In this document: positions 15,203-23,303 of the stretch, piece by piece | Layout of the letters: each line of letters opens with the position of its first letter | Numbering within the stretch: the first letter of the stretch is position 1 | Assembly: GCA_964404765.1 (NCBI GenBank) | Contig: CAYOLL010000072.1 | Location: 1-24,733, forward strand | Reading direction: 5' to 3' | DNA from: CAYOLL01 sp964404765 [NCBI: uncultured Gemmatimonadota bacterium] | Lineage (GTDB): Bacteria > 4572-55 | Length of the DNA stretch: 24,733 nt | The notes under the pieces: model-generated | Databases searched by the model: none | Seen by the model: only the letters and a program-made list of their open reading frames with translations | Told to the model about the DNA's origin: nothing | Position numbers and translations under genes: made by a program

Positions 15203-17149
15203 TTATGCTTCCGTTTTTGGCGCTTCTTCCGGTGCCGTTTCTACCGGTTTAGCTTCCGTTGCCGGAGTGAGTTCCGTCGGCTTTTCCGCAGCCTCTGTCG
15301 GGGCCGCTTCAGCCGGTGCTTCCGCGACTTTTACTAAAGTTGTTTCTGCCGGAATAGCCGGAAGGTCTTTCTGATTGACTTGTGCCGCTTCGGCAATGGT
15401 CACCGTGGTTTTGACCACATGATCCTGGCGGAATTTCTCCAGCTCAGCCTGATCCTTATCGACAAAGTAATCCTTCACGCTTAGCACGATGCGCCGATTT
15501 TGGGGATCAATCTCGATCACTTTAAGGGGCAGTTTATCATCAACAGCAAAAGCGTCGGCCGGGCGTTGCAGATCGTCACGACCCAGGTGTGAGAAGGGTA
15601 CAAAGCCCTCGATCTCTCCGTTTAATTCGACAATTAAGCCGCGGTCCAACAGGCGTACGACACGCCCGGAGGTCGTTTTACCGACCGGATTTTCCAGAGC
15701 AATTTGTTCCCATGGATCTGAGGTCACTTGCTTTAGGCCAAGCGAGATGCGCTGGCTTTCTTTATCAATATTCAAGACAATGACTTCCACGTCCTGGCTC
15801 TTGTTGACGATTTCGCTGGGATGGCGGACCCGCTTGGTCCAGGATAGATCGGAGATATGCACCAAACCGTCAATCCCTTCTTCCAATTCGACGAACACGC
15901 CAAAATTGGTGATGTTGCGAACTTTGCCTTTGACACGGGCGCCGATGGGGTATTTCTCATCAAGATGTTCCCACGGATTCTGCTCGGTTTGCTTCATACC
16001 CAGCGAGATTTTCTCTTCTTCTTTATCTACTTTTAAAACAACAGCTTCAACTTGGTCGCCCATGTTGACAATCTTTGACGGGTGCTTGATTTGGCGTGTC
16101 CATGACATTTCCGAGATATGGATCAAGCCTTCCACGCCTTTTTCCAGCTCAACGAAGATGCCGTAGTCGGTAATGCTAACTACTTTACCATTCACACGGC
16201 TGCCAACCGGATATTTCTCCTCAACACCTTCCCACGGATAAGGCAGTAATTGTTTCATGCCCAGCGAAATTCGCTCGCGGTCGCGGTCAAATTCAAGAAT
16301 CTTAACCGTAATGGCTTGGCCCAGCTTGACCAATTCGGTCGGGTGATTAACCCGGCCCCATGACATATCCGTAATGTGTAATAAGCCGTCAATACCGCCA
16401 AGGTCGACAAAAGCGCCGAAATCCGTGATGTTTTTGACAATGCCTTCACGAATTTGACTCTCTTCGATCAAGGTGACTAATTCTTTTTTACGCGCGTCGC
16501 GCTCCTCTTCCAGCACACTGCGGCGGGATACGACGATGTTACGACGACGCTTATTCAGTTTAATAATGCGGAATTCCATGCTCTGACCAATCAACATGTC
16601 CAGGTCAGGAACCTGTCGCACGTCAATTTGTGAGCCTGGTAAGAAGGCATCAACGCCCATCAGGTCAACCACAACGCCGCCCTTGATTTTGCGTGTCAGC
16701 TTACCGCGAACTTTTTGGTTCTTCTCATGCGAGTCTTTGATTAAGTCCCAGACCCGCAGAAAGTCGGCCTTCTTTTTGGATAAAACAACCAGTCCGTCCT
16801 GATTTTCGATTTTTTCAAGATAGACATCGACAATATCGCCCACCTTGATTTTTTCCTCGCCTTTAAATTCTTCCAGCGAGATACTGCCTTCCGATTTAAA
16901 ACCAATGTCGATGATTACTTCTTTTTCGGTAATCTGGATAACTTTGCCTCTGACAATTTTGTCTTCGGCGATTTCCGACAATGACTTTTCGTAAAATAAC
17001 TCCATAGACTCCTGATCATCCGAATTTTCGTCAATATCAATATCAATATCAATATCAATATCCGGATCAACAGGTTCAGACGCAGCCGGGGTAGTGACAT
17101 CTACCTCGGGTTTAGTTGGTTCTTGTGGTTCGAGTTGCTCGTTCGACAT
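15203..17149 (-). CDS. rpsA: 30S ribosomal protein S1
   Basis: A 648-residue protein that helps mRNA bind the 30S subunit. Six S1 (OB-fold) domains can be followed: near residue 62 (GKVIQITEKEVIIDIG), then GKLTRKIKGGVVVDLMG, GIVKNITDFGAFVDLGGIDG, GKVVSITDYGIFVELEKG, GKVRNITNFGVFVELEEG and GRVVRLLDRGLIVELNG. It is longer than E. coli S1 (557) through two low-complexity tails. One is an acidic N-terminal tail with alternating Asp-Ile at residues 30-40, encoded by a hexanucleotide repeat. The other is an Ala/Glu/Thr-rich C-terminal tail (about 575-648). GAGGAGGA lies 10 bases before the ATG. It follows cmk on the same strand after 55 bases, the widespread cmk-rpsA arrangement. Confidence 0.95.
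   Translation of the reverse strand: MSNEQLEPQEPTKPEVDVTTPAASEPVDPDIDIDIDIDIDENSDDQESMELFYEKSLSEIAEDKIVRGKVIQITEKEVIIDIGFKSEGSISLEEFKGEEKIKVGDIVDVYLEKIENQDGLVVLSKKKADFLRVWDLIKDSHEKNQKVRGKLTRKIKGGVVVDLMGVDAFLPGSQIDVRQVPDLDMLIGQSMEFRIIKLNKRRRNIVVSRRSVLEEERDARKKELVTLIEESQIREGIVKNITDFGAFVDLGGIDGLLHITDMSWGRVNHPTELVKLGQAITVKILEFDRDRERISLGMKQLLPYPWEGVEEKYPVGSRVNGKVVSITDYGIFVELEKGVEGLIHISEMSWTRQIKHPSKIVNMGDQVEAVVLKVDKEEEKISLGMKQTEQNPWEHLDEKYPIGARVKGKVRNITNFGVFVELEEGIDGLVHISDLSWTKRVRHPSEIVNKSQDVEVIVLNIDKESQRISLGLKQVTSDPWEQIALENPVGKTTSGRVVRLLDRGLIVELNGEIEGFVPFSHLGRDDLQRPADAFAVDDKLPLKVIEIDPQNRRIVLSVKDYFVDKDQAELEKFRQDHVVKTTVTIAEAAQVNQKDLPAIPAETTLVKVAEAPAEAAPTEAAEKPTELTPATEAKPVETAPEEAPKTEA
17031..17060. 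repeat. Hexanucleotide microsatellite inside rpsA
   Basis: Five perfect tandem copies of TCAATA on the plus strand (GATATT reading on the coding strand), encoding Asp-Ile dipeptides near the S1 N-terminus. Gain or loss of units keeps the frame. Confidence 0.9.
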
Positions 17150-17171
17150 AATAGATAAGTCCTCCTCAGTG

Positions 17172-17192
17172 ATTATATTTCTCTCTCGCGAG
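17172..17192 (-). promoter_or_regulatory. TATAAT box and CTCTCGCGAGAG palindrome upstream of rpsA
   Basis: In the 55-base cmk-rpsA gap, a perfect -10 hexamer TATAAT (complement at 17172-17177) sits just upstream of the rpsA ribosome site. It is preceded by the palindrome CTCTCGCGAGAG (about 17181-17192). The -35 region (TTCCAT) is poor. This may be a second rpsA promoter with an operator or activator site, but the leader would be very short. Confidence 0.25.
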
Positions 17193-17204
17193 AGATGGAA
17201 AATA

Positions 17205-17900
17205 TCAATTTAATTTTTGACGAACCAGATTCAAGACTTCTCTGACCTGATCGTCAATGGTTAAGACACTGGTGTCGATAACCACAGCGTCTTCGGCTCG
17301 AATAAGCGGACTGTGTTCGCGCTGCGAATCGAAGGCATCGCGCTGTTTCAGCTTTTCAAGCTGATCCTCCAAGGATGTAGCGACGGTTTGCCGCTGCATA
17401 TCATGCAGCCGTCTTTTGGCGCGTTCTGTCAAAGAAGCCTCCAAAAAGACTTTAATTTGCGCGTTTGGAAAAACGTAGGTTCCAATATCGCGCCCGTCTA
17501 AAACAACACCGCCCTGCTCACCCAATACCCGCTGTAAAGCCACTAACTTTTCCCGTACAGCCGGCATAGCCGATATGCGGGACACTTCCGCCGAAACTTC
17601 CGGTAAACGAATTTGCAGCGTCACATCTTCGCCATCCAGATAAACCGCTAATCGTCCAGCCTGGTTATGAAGCTCAATCCGGGTCTGAGGCAGAATTGTA
17701 GTGACATTCTCCGGCGAAGCCCCGGCGCCAAAAATTCGTAGCAGTTTGAGCGTCATTGCCCGGTACATGGCGCCGGTGTCAATATAGGTAAAGTTCAGCT
17801 TATCCGCGACTAACCTGGCCGTTGTACTTTTGCCGGAAGCCGCCGGACCGTCGATAGCGATAATAGGTCGCCGACAATGTTGCGAGCTATTTGCTTCCAA
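17205..17900 (-). CDS. cmk: Cytidylate kinase
   Basis: A 231-residue enzyme that phosphorylates CMP and dCMP with ATP. The Walker A loop IIAIDGPAASGKSTTARLVA opens the domain, followed by the CMP-site motif YIDTGAMYRAMTL, DGRDIGTYVFPNAQIKVFLEA and the lid region ERAKRRL. The TTG at 17898-17900 is proposed as the start: AAGGAG (complement at 17911-17916) lies 10 bases upstream and the resulting length is typical. A GTG at 17943-17945 would extend the protein by 15 residues. That GTG has no ribosome site and falls upstream of the start point expected from the promoter at 17946-17974. It is co-oriented with rpsA downstream. Confidence 0.92.
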   Translation of the reverse strand: MEANSSQHCRRPIIAIDGPAASGKSTTARLVADKLNFTYIDTGAMYRAMTLKLLRIFGAGASPENVTTILPQTRIELHNQAGRLAVYLDGEDVTLQIRLPEVSAEVSRISAMPAVREKLVALQRVLGEQGGVVLDGRDIGTYVFPNAQIKVFLEASLTERAKRRLHDMQRQTVATSLEDQLEKLKQRDAFDSQREHSPLIRAEDAVVIDTSVLTIDDQVREVLNLVRQKLN

Positions 17901-17945
17901 GCTTTCCAAACTCCTTACCTGCAAAATACATTGTAAAGGACGCAC

Positions 17946-17974
17946 AATATGTGACGGTGCCTGTGAATTGTCAA
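17946..17974 (-). promoter_or_regulatory. Promoter of the cmk-rpsA operon
   Basis: On the minus strand, a perfect TTGACA (complement at 17969-17974), a 17-base spacer and CATATT (complement at 17946-17951, 4 of 6). The start point would be near 17939, which favours the downstream TTG start of cmk. Confidence 0.55.
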
Positions 17975-18044
17975 GATAATTTTGATAAGCCGGTTTACCG
18001 TGCCAAAAGGCTTGTTCAGGCGCATAGGATGGCGTGCTATCCTA

Positions 18045-18626
18045 CTATTTGCCGACTGCATTGAATAGCCGATAGCCAAGTAAAATGCTCAATACGAATC
18101 CATACATAAGTGGCCAATAAAGGTCGGCTTTGACTAACCAGGCATAATGAACGACCCCGGCAATGGCGCAAACATAGGTTAAACGATGCAGCCGACCCCA
18201 GCGCCGACCTAATGTTTTAATCGCAAGCTGATTGGATGTAATTGCCAACGGGATCATGAGCGAAAAACCCAACGAGCCTACAGTAATATAGGGTCGCTTG
18301 ACGACATCCGCCCACATCTCCGCCAAGTCCAGAGCATGGTCAAATACGCTGAAGATCGTAAAATGCAGGCACGTATAGAAGAAGGCAAATAAGCCGAGCA
18401 TTCGTCGAAATTGGATTAGATCATTCTGACCGGTTAAGCGCCGCAATGGGGTAATCAACAGCGTGATGAGCAGGAAATTGAGGCCCCAGTTGCCGGTGGT
18501 ATGGGTCAGTGTTTCTACCGGATTTGCCCCAAGATTGTTGGTCACCAACCGCCATATTAGCCATAAAAAAGGGGTCAGGCCAAGCACAAATAGCAGCGGT
18601 TTGTACAAAGCGCGGTAGGCCGGCAT
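18045..18626 (-). CDS. msrQ: Heme-binding membrane subunit MsrQ of the periplasmic methionine sulfoxide reductase system
   Basis: A 193-residue integral membrane b-type cytochrome of the ferric-reductase-like family that feeds electrons to the molybdoenzyme MsrP for repair of oxidised periplasmic methionines. The pattern LTPFLWLIWRLV, TGNWGLNFLLITLLITPLRRL, FRRMLGLFAFFYTCLHF, KRPYITVG and GRRWGRLHRLTYV...VVHYAWLVKAD follows E. coli MsrQ closely, including the heme-ligand histidines. The ATG at 18624-18626 is chosen to match the family N-terminus; a longer frame to 18674 overlaps the upstream gene. It begins 4 bases after the Nfu-type gene, so the two are co-transcribed. No msrP is present nearby. 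Confidence 0.88.
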   Translation of the reverse strand: MPAYRALYKPLLFVLGLTPFLWLIWRLVTNNLGANPVETLTHTTGNWGLNFLLITLLITPLRRLTGQNDLIQFRRMLGLFAFFYTCLHFTIFSVFDHALDLAEMWADVVKRPYITVGSLGFSLMIPLAITSNQLAIKTLGRRWGRLHRLTYVCAIAGVVHYAWLVKADLYWPLMYGFVLSILLGYRLFNAVGK

Positions 18627-18630
18627 GCGC

Positions 18631-19206
18631 TTACTTGGAGGATGGCCGATAGAATGGATTGGTACCGCCGGCATGATCCGTCACATCAACCACCGCTTCT
18701 ATTTCGGGTACAAATTCTTTGACGACAACTTCCACGCCCTGCTTAAGGGTGACATTGACCATGCCGCAACCCTGGCAACCCCCGCCAAACTCAACATACG
18801 CGGTATTGTTGCGCACATCCAGCAGGGTGACGCGCCCGCCATGCGCGGCGACTGCCGGATTGATGTGCTCGTCCAGAACAGCTTGTAGTTTTTGGGCCGG
18901 CGAGCCTTCTTCACGGTTGTCGGCTTTGATCACATTGCGGGCGGTAAAGCCGTGCGTTGGATTAAAGTCGATCATCGCGTCTTCCAGATTTTGCTGGCTG
19001 TCGCCGTCAATATAAATCTCAAAACCTTCACTGGCCACGGCAATATCATCTGGTAGTTTATCCGCGCCTTTGATAAAGGCCAGACTGCGCTCTTTGACTA
19101 AGGGCGATTTGGCTTCCGGGTCACCGACAATAATCCGTAAACTTCGGCTGGGTTCGCCGCGCATCATGCCGGTCAGGCGTCGGCGGGCTTCTTCAGTAAT
19201 ATTCAT
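18631..19206 (-). CDS. Nfu-type iron-sulfur cluster scaffold/carrier protein (NfuA-like)
   Basis: A 191-residue two-domain protein. The N-terminal part (about 1-95) resembles a degenerate A-type (IscA/HesB-like) domain that lacks the cluster cysteines (GFEIYIDGDSQQNLEDAMID). The C-terminal part (about 105-175) is a NifU/Nfu domain with the cluster-binding pair in FGGGCQGCGMVNVTLKQG. This is the E. coli NfuA arrangement, which delivers 4Fe-4S clusters to client enzymes. The ATG at 19204-19206 has GGAGA 7 bases upstream and is preferred over a start at 19224. msrQ follows in the same transcript. A clear client in the window is the polyferredoxin at 391, though that link is only suggestive. Confidence 0.88.
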   Translation of the reverse strand: MNITEEARRRLTGMMRGEPSRSLRIIVGDPEAKSPLVKERSLAFIKGADKLPDDIAVASEGFEIYIDGDSQQNLEDAMIDFNPTHGFTARNVIKADNREEGSPAQKLQAVLDEHINPAVAAHGGRVTLLDVRNNTAYVEFGGGCQGCGMVNVTLKQGVEVVVKEFVPEIEAVVDVTDHAGGTNPFYRPSSK

Positions 19207-19224
19207 GAGTAATCTCCGTTTCAA

Positions 19225-19797
19225 AATAAAGCGTGATAAGGTGTCATGTAAACATACATTGTGCCGCCTTTTAATGCAACCAAATTATAAGCTATTCTAA
19301 AGCGTAGAGATCGGAGCGAGGGTCCCGGTGAATTTTGCGTATCGCCTGTAATACATCTCATTATCAAGTAGGCTCTTGCAAGACCCTTAGGGCTTTTCCG
19401 CCGTGTGCCGTTCTTTTTTGGTAATGGTATAATATCCCCGGCATTTAAACATTGCGCCAATTCTGAAGCTTGCCGGCTTCAAGTGCCGGGGACATACCTT
19501 TACTTTAAAAAGCAAGTTAGCATGATATAAAGATAGCGACGGTTTCAGAACATCCTTGCGTAAAAAAGTGACGAGCTCGATTAATTTGTTGCCTGAAAAC
19601 GGATTTTATATTTTATTTTATCTAAAACTTTAAGCCTGAATTGAATTAATCACCACGAAATACACAAAATACACGAAAGGATTATGAACTAAGGCAAGTT
19701 TCATAAATTACCATTTTGTACCTAGCACTTCCAAGTGTGTTATTCCCGCATGTTGTTGGCGCTTTTTACGTCTGCTGTGCTAAAGGGAGTTTAGCCG
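19225..19797. other. 573-base gap before murB, no gene seen
   Basis: No credible coding region lies here; the 79-codon minus-strand frame at 19221-19460 lacks protein-like features. The gap contains an extended -10-like TGGTATAAT (19425-19433, plus strand) without a good -35. It also contains a stretch at 19651-19680 built on CACGAAATACAC and ACACGAAAGG, a scrap of a common intergenic repeat type in environmental bacteria. The murB ribosome site AAGGGAG lies about 10 bases before its ATG. Confidence 0.5.
19251..19279 (-). promoter_or_regulatory. Possible promoter of the nfu-msrQ operon
   Basis: On the minus strand, TTGCAT (complement at 19274-19279), a 17-base spacer and TATGTT (complement at 19251-19256). 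A perfect TATAAT (complement at 19285-19290) slightly further upstream is an alternative, but its -35 is poor. Confidence 0.3.
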
Positions 19798-20847
19798 ATG
19801 ACGACTACATCCGTTAAAGAATTTGATTGCCATTCGCTATCCATCTGTGAAAATGTATCGTTGCAAGCTTACCACACTTTTGGTCTGGCCGTGACGGCTC
19901 GTTATTTTACCGAAGTTGCAACGCTGGAGCGCCTGCGTGCCGTGCTAACTGCATTTAAAAATCAACCCCGGCTTGTGCTTGGCAGTGGCAGTAATCTTCT
20001 TTTTACCCGCGACTTTGATGGTCTGGTCATCAAAATTAATTTAGATGGAATTTCGATTGTGCAGGAAACCGCCACACAGGTATGGCTTCGCGCCGGCGCC
20101 GGTGTTATTTGGCATGATTTAGTGATGCACTGCGTAGAGGCGGGCTGGGGCGGCATTGAAAATCTGTCGCTGATTCCGGGCACGGTCGGCGCCGCGCCGA
20201 TTCAGAATATTGGCGCTTATGGCGTCGAATTGGCGGATATTTTTGATAGCCTGGAGGCCATCTCGATTACAGATTTATGTTTGCGCACCTTTAAACGGGC
20301 CGACTGCCTTTTTGGCTACCGTGACAGCATTTTTAAGCATGACTTGAAAGATCGTTTTGTTATCACTAATGTGATACTGTGTTTGTCCAAGCAGCCTGTT
20401 TTTAATACAACTTATGGCGCCATCGCCCAAACACTTCAGGAAACGAGCGGGGGTGCGTTGTCGCTCCGGGCTGTTAGCGATGCCGTCTGCCGGATTCGCC
20501 GCAGCAAGCTGCCGGACCCGACACGTATCGGTAATGCCGGCAGTTTTTTTCAAAATCCGACGGTGGATTCCGTTCAATTTGACGCTCTCCGCGCAGTCTA
20601 CGCCGATATTCCGGGCTATCCGGATCAGACCCGGCGGGTTAAAGTGCCGGCCGGCTGGCTGATTGAACAATGTGGCTGGAAAGGCTTTCGTTGTGGCGAT
20701 GCCGGCGTCTATGATAAACAAGCGTTGGTGCTGGTTAACTACGGTCAGGCCACTGCCAATGAAGTGTTGGCCATAGCCCGCCAAATTCAGGAATCCGTCG
20801 CGGCAAAGTTTGGTATTCAGCTCATCCCGGAGGTGAATTTTGTTTAA
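19798..20847 (+). CDS. murB: UDP-N-acetylenolpyruvoylglucosamine reductase (type I MurB)
   Basis: A 349-residue flavoenzyme that completes UDP-N-acetylmuramic acid synthesis for peptidoglycan using NADPH. FAD-binding motifs LVLGSGSNLLF (60-69) and IENLSLIPGTVGAAPIQNIGAYG (120-142) are clear. Catalytic residues are in place: Arg175 in FGYRDSIF, Ser249 in GNAGSFFQNP and Glu345 in LIPEVNFV. The length and the GYRDS loop fit the E. coli-like type I enzyme. The family usually sits in the mur/fts cluster or alone; here it is alone, followed by a palindromic element and aroE. Confidence 0.96.
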   Translation: MTTTSVKEFDCHSLSICENVSLQAYHTFGLAVTARYFTEVATLERLRAVLTAFKNQPRLVLGSGSNLLFTRDFDGLVIKINLDGISIVQETATQVWLRAGAGVIWHDLVMHCVEAGWGGIENLSLIPGTVGAAPIQNIGAYGVELADIFDSLEAISITDLCLRTFKRADCLFGYRDSIFKHDLKDRFVITNVILCLSKQPVFNTTYGAIAQTLQETSGGALSLRAVSDAVCRIRRSKLPDPTRIGNAGSFFQNPTVDSVQFDALRAVYADIPGYPDQTRRVKVPAGWLIEQCGWKGFRCGDAGVYDKQALVLVNYGQATANEVLAIARQIQESVAAKFGIQLIPEVNFV

Positions 20848-20854
20848 AAAAAAC

Positions 20855-20965
20855 GGCTCATGGAACAAGTTTGTGGAAATCCAACCTTGCGAAGGCTTCA
20901 GTGCATAAAACATGCAGATTTCAAATTAAGCCTTCGCAAGGTTTCACCATCTTATTCCATGAACC
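20855..20965. repeat. 111-bp nested palindromic element between murB and aroE
   Basis: Outer arms GGCTCATGGAA (20855-20865) and TTCCATGAACC (20955-20965) pair with one mismatch. The inner arms AACCTTGCGAAGGCTT (20883-20898) and AAGCCTTCGCAAGGTT (20928-20943) pair perfectly. The inner palindrome is the same as the arms of the in-frame repeat at 24604-24733. The left edge matches bases near 5725 and, inverted, 28-52. Confidence 0.85.
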
Positions 20966-21049
20966 AAAAAAACATCGCCTATCGCGTCGGAACCCTGCCG
21001 GCACAACTAACCTCAACCGACCGCGCTTTTACTCTGGAGATAACCAACG

Positions 21050-21820
21050 ATGATCCGCACCGGAATTATTGGCTATCCATTAACCGTCACGCTTTCTCCG
21101 GCCATGCACAACGCCGCTTTTTTGGCCGGCGGCCTGACCGGTCATTATGAACCGATTGCTGTGCCGCCCGAAGGTATTCGCCAAAAAATTGCGGATTTGC
21201 AATCGGCCGGCTATCGTGGCCTTAATGTGACCATCCCGCACAAAGAAACCGTGTTGGAAGTTTTGACCGAAGTACACGAGCCGGCCCGCAGCGTGGGCGC
21301 GGTTAACACCATTCTTTTTGACCGCGGGCAGCGTATTGGCTATAATACGGATATTCCTGGTTTTATCACAGCGCTGGCGGCTGAAAATATCCGGGTCGAA
21401 GGTCAAAACGTGCTGTTGATCGGGGCCGGCGGCGCGGCCCGGGCTTATGCCTGGGCGCTTCGCTCGTTGCAGCCCTGTCGCTTGTGGATCGCCAACCGCA
21501 CCGATGAACGCGCCCTGCAGTTGGCTAAACTTTATGCGGCGGAGTTTGTAGCTTATTCGGCAATTGATCGGATTTTGCCCGCCTGCAACCTGGTCGTTAA
21601 CGCTACGGCCATTGATCTCCAGGCCGACTTGTTGCCGCGGCTGCCCGCCGGATCAGTCTACTATGACGCCAACTATAAATTCCCGCTGCAAAAATACGCT
21701 TCCGTACGTGTCGTCAACGGCCTGTTGATGCTCATCTGGCAAGGCGCTTACGCTTTTGAAATCTGGACCGGTCACAAACCCCCGCTGGACGTAATGAAGG
21801 CAGCGGTTGGTTTGATGTGA
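21050..21820 (+). CDS. aroE: Shikimate dehydrogenase
   Basis: A 256-residue enzyme that reduces 3-dehydroshikimate to shikimate with NADPH in aromatic amino acid synthesis. Substrate-site motifs are GYPLTVTLSPAMHNAAF and GLNVTIPHKE with catalytic Lys65; Asp101 lies in GYNTDIPGF. The NADP-binding loop is LLIGAGGAARA (123-133) followed by NRTDERA, whose Arg favours NADP. The C-terminal VNGLLMLIWQGAYAFEIWTG is typical. It is slightly shorter than the usual 270-285 residues. GGAGA lies about 10 bases before the ATG. Confidence 0.94.
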   Translation: MIRTGIIGYPLTVTLSPAMHNAAFLAGGLTGHYEPIAVPPEGIRQKIADLQSAGYRGLNVTIPHKETVLEVLTEVHEPARSVGAVNTILFDRGQRIGYNTDIPGFITALAAENIRVEGQNVLLIGAGGAARAYAWALRSLQPCRLWIANRTDERALQLAKLYAAEFVAYSAIDRILPACNLVVNATAIDLQADLLPRLPAGSVYYDANYKFPLQKYASVRVVNGLLMLIWQGAYAFEIWTGHKPPLDVMKAAVGLM

Positions 21821-21894
21821 TCGGCAGGTCGGCACGATTGAAAGGCCGGCAAAAAACAAGTTGGTAATTGGCTCAAAGACGCTATTTTATTGAT

Positions 21895-22034
21895 ACTCCT
21901 TTCCAGGCAACAAATCCGGCATGTTATCATTCTGTAAGAATCTTCTTAAAATTTAGCTGTGCGTTATCTTGCGGAAAGATCCCCACGGAATGACACCGTG
22001 CTTCAAATGCTAAATTTGTCACTTGGAAAGGAGT
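21895..22034. repeat. 140-bp palindromic element, copy B (inverted relative to copy A)
   Basis: Read on the minus strand this matches 13895-14024 over most of its length, including the shared CAGCTAAATTTTAAGAAGAT core and the terminal CTCCTTTCCAAG. Here the terminal arms have diverged (CTCCTTTCCAGGCAACA against TGTCACTTGGAAAGGAG). It ends just before the ribosome site of the esterase gene. Confidence 0.85.
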
Positions 22035-22062
22035 AAAAACTCGTTCCTAAAAGGAGAGATTA

Positions 22063-23301
22063 ATGAACAATTTCAAATGCTTTTACCACCGTTTAGCTAC
22101 GTTCGTCATTTTGATGACGTTGATTGCTGCAAGCCGTTCTTTTGCTCAAGAGACGGGTGATCCAATTGTCATAGGAAAAGCAATTACCATTCATTCCAAG
22201 GTGTTGAATGAGGATCGTGAGATTCAGATTTATGTCCCGGATGGTTATGCCACATCTCAAAACAAATACCCTGTTTTATACCTGTTGGATGGCCCGGCCC
22301 ATTTTCACTATACCACAGGCATTGTAGAATTTCTCGCCCAACAAGGACGTGCCCCGCAATTGATTGTTGTGGCAATAGCCAACACGGATCGAGATAGGGA
22401 TTTGACACCTACCCATTCGATAGCAATTTCTCCGGGCGAAAATGACGAGACACTTGCCACGTCCGGCGGAGCCGATAATTTCTTGAAGTTTATCAAAGAT
22501 GAACTGTTTGCATACATGGGTCAGAATTATCGAACTGAACCTTATCGCATTTTGATCGGGCACTCTTTGGGGGGCTTGTTTGCCATACACACGCTTTTGA
22601 CACAATCGGATACCTTCAGCGCATACATTGCAATCAGTCCAAGTCTTTGGTGGGATAACAAAATCATGCTGAAAAATGCCGAAACTTATTTTGCCAAGCA
22701 GCCGGTCTTCAACAACTTTTTGTTTATGACATTGGGAAATGAGGGAGGCCGACAGCAGGCTAGTATAGAGAGATTTCTTGCTATACTTGGATATTATGCG
22801 CCGCAGGGGTTGTCATGGAAATTTCAGCATATGGACAAAGAAACGCACGGATCTGTTACCCTGCAAAGCACCTATCAGGGATTGGAAGCGCTCTATTCAG
22901 ATTGGTCGCTGTCCAGGGATAATCTGAAAGTGATTGTCGAGATGGGCGGTGTTGCCGCTGTTATTGATTCGGTTGACGGTCACTATCGAATGCTATCCCA
23001 AAAATACGGCTACGAAATAAAAACACCGGAGCGCGTCTATAATTTATTGGGATACGAGCTTATCTCGCTAAAAAAATATGACGAGGCTGTTTCGATACTC
23101 AAACGAAATGTGTCAATTTATCCCGACTCTCCCAATGTCTATGATAGTTTGGGCGATGCTTATGATGCCGGCGGTCAGCTCGAACTCGCCCAAAAAAGCT
23201 ACGAACAAGCCGTGAAAATGGCGGAACCCAATTCCCATCCATACCTGGATGCTTTCAAGAAAAATCTGGAACGAATCCGCAAGAAAATAAGTGCGAAATA
23301 G
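22063..23301 (+). CDS. Secreted esterase (IroE/putative esterase family) with C-terminal TPR repeats
   Basis: A 412-residue exported alpha/beta hydrolase. Residues 1-28 are a signal peptide with a likely cut after SFA. The hydrolase domain (about 35-285) includes REIQIYVPDGY, YPVLYLLDGPAHF, the nucleophile elbow GHSLGG with Ser168, SPSLWWDN, and a likely catalytic His262 in DKETHGSV. This follows the siderophore-esterase-like PF00756 group. From about 305 to 405 are two to three TPR-like repeats (YNLLGYELISLKKYDEAVSI, VYDSLGDAYDAGGQLELAQK). The substrate is unknown; TPR-tailed members of this group are common in FCB-type bacteria. AAGGAGAGA precedes the ATG. It is not linked to any siderophore gene here. 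Confidence 0.88.
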   Translation: MNNFKCFYHRLATFVILMTLIAASRSFAQETGDPIVIGKAITIHSKVLNEDREIQIYVPDGYATSQNKYPVLYLLDGPAHFHYTTGIVEFLAQQGRAPQLIVVAIANTDRDRDLTPTHSIAISPGENDETLATSGGADNFLKFIKDELFAYMGQNYRTEPYRILIGHSLGGLFAIHTLLTQSDTFSAYIAISPSLWWDNKIMLKNAETYFAKQPVFNNFLFMTLGNEGGRQQASIERFLAILGYYAPQGLSWKFQHMDKETHGSVTLQSTYQGLEALYSDWSLSRDNLKVIVEMGGVAAVIDSVDGHYRMLSQKYGYEIKTPERVYNLLGYELISLKKYDEAVSILKRNVSIYPDSPNVYDSLGDAYDAGGQLELAQKSYEQAVKMAEPNSHPYLDAFKKNLERIRKKISAK

Positions 23302-23303
23302 CT

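Noticed and set aside
19221-19460. Minus-strand 79-codon gene before nfu
   Set aside because: It overlaps the nfu start and likely promoter elements and has no protein-like pattern.
20275-20913. Minus-strand frame of 212 codons opposite murB
   Set aside because: Antisense to catalytic murB motifs and runs through the palindromic element.
20860-21150. Plus-strand frame overlapping the start of aroE
   Set aside because: Its first half is the palindromic repeat and its second half is aroE in the wrong frame.
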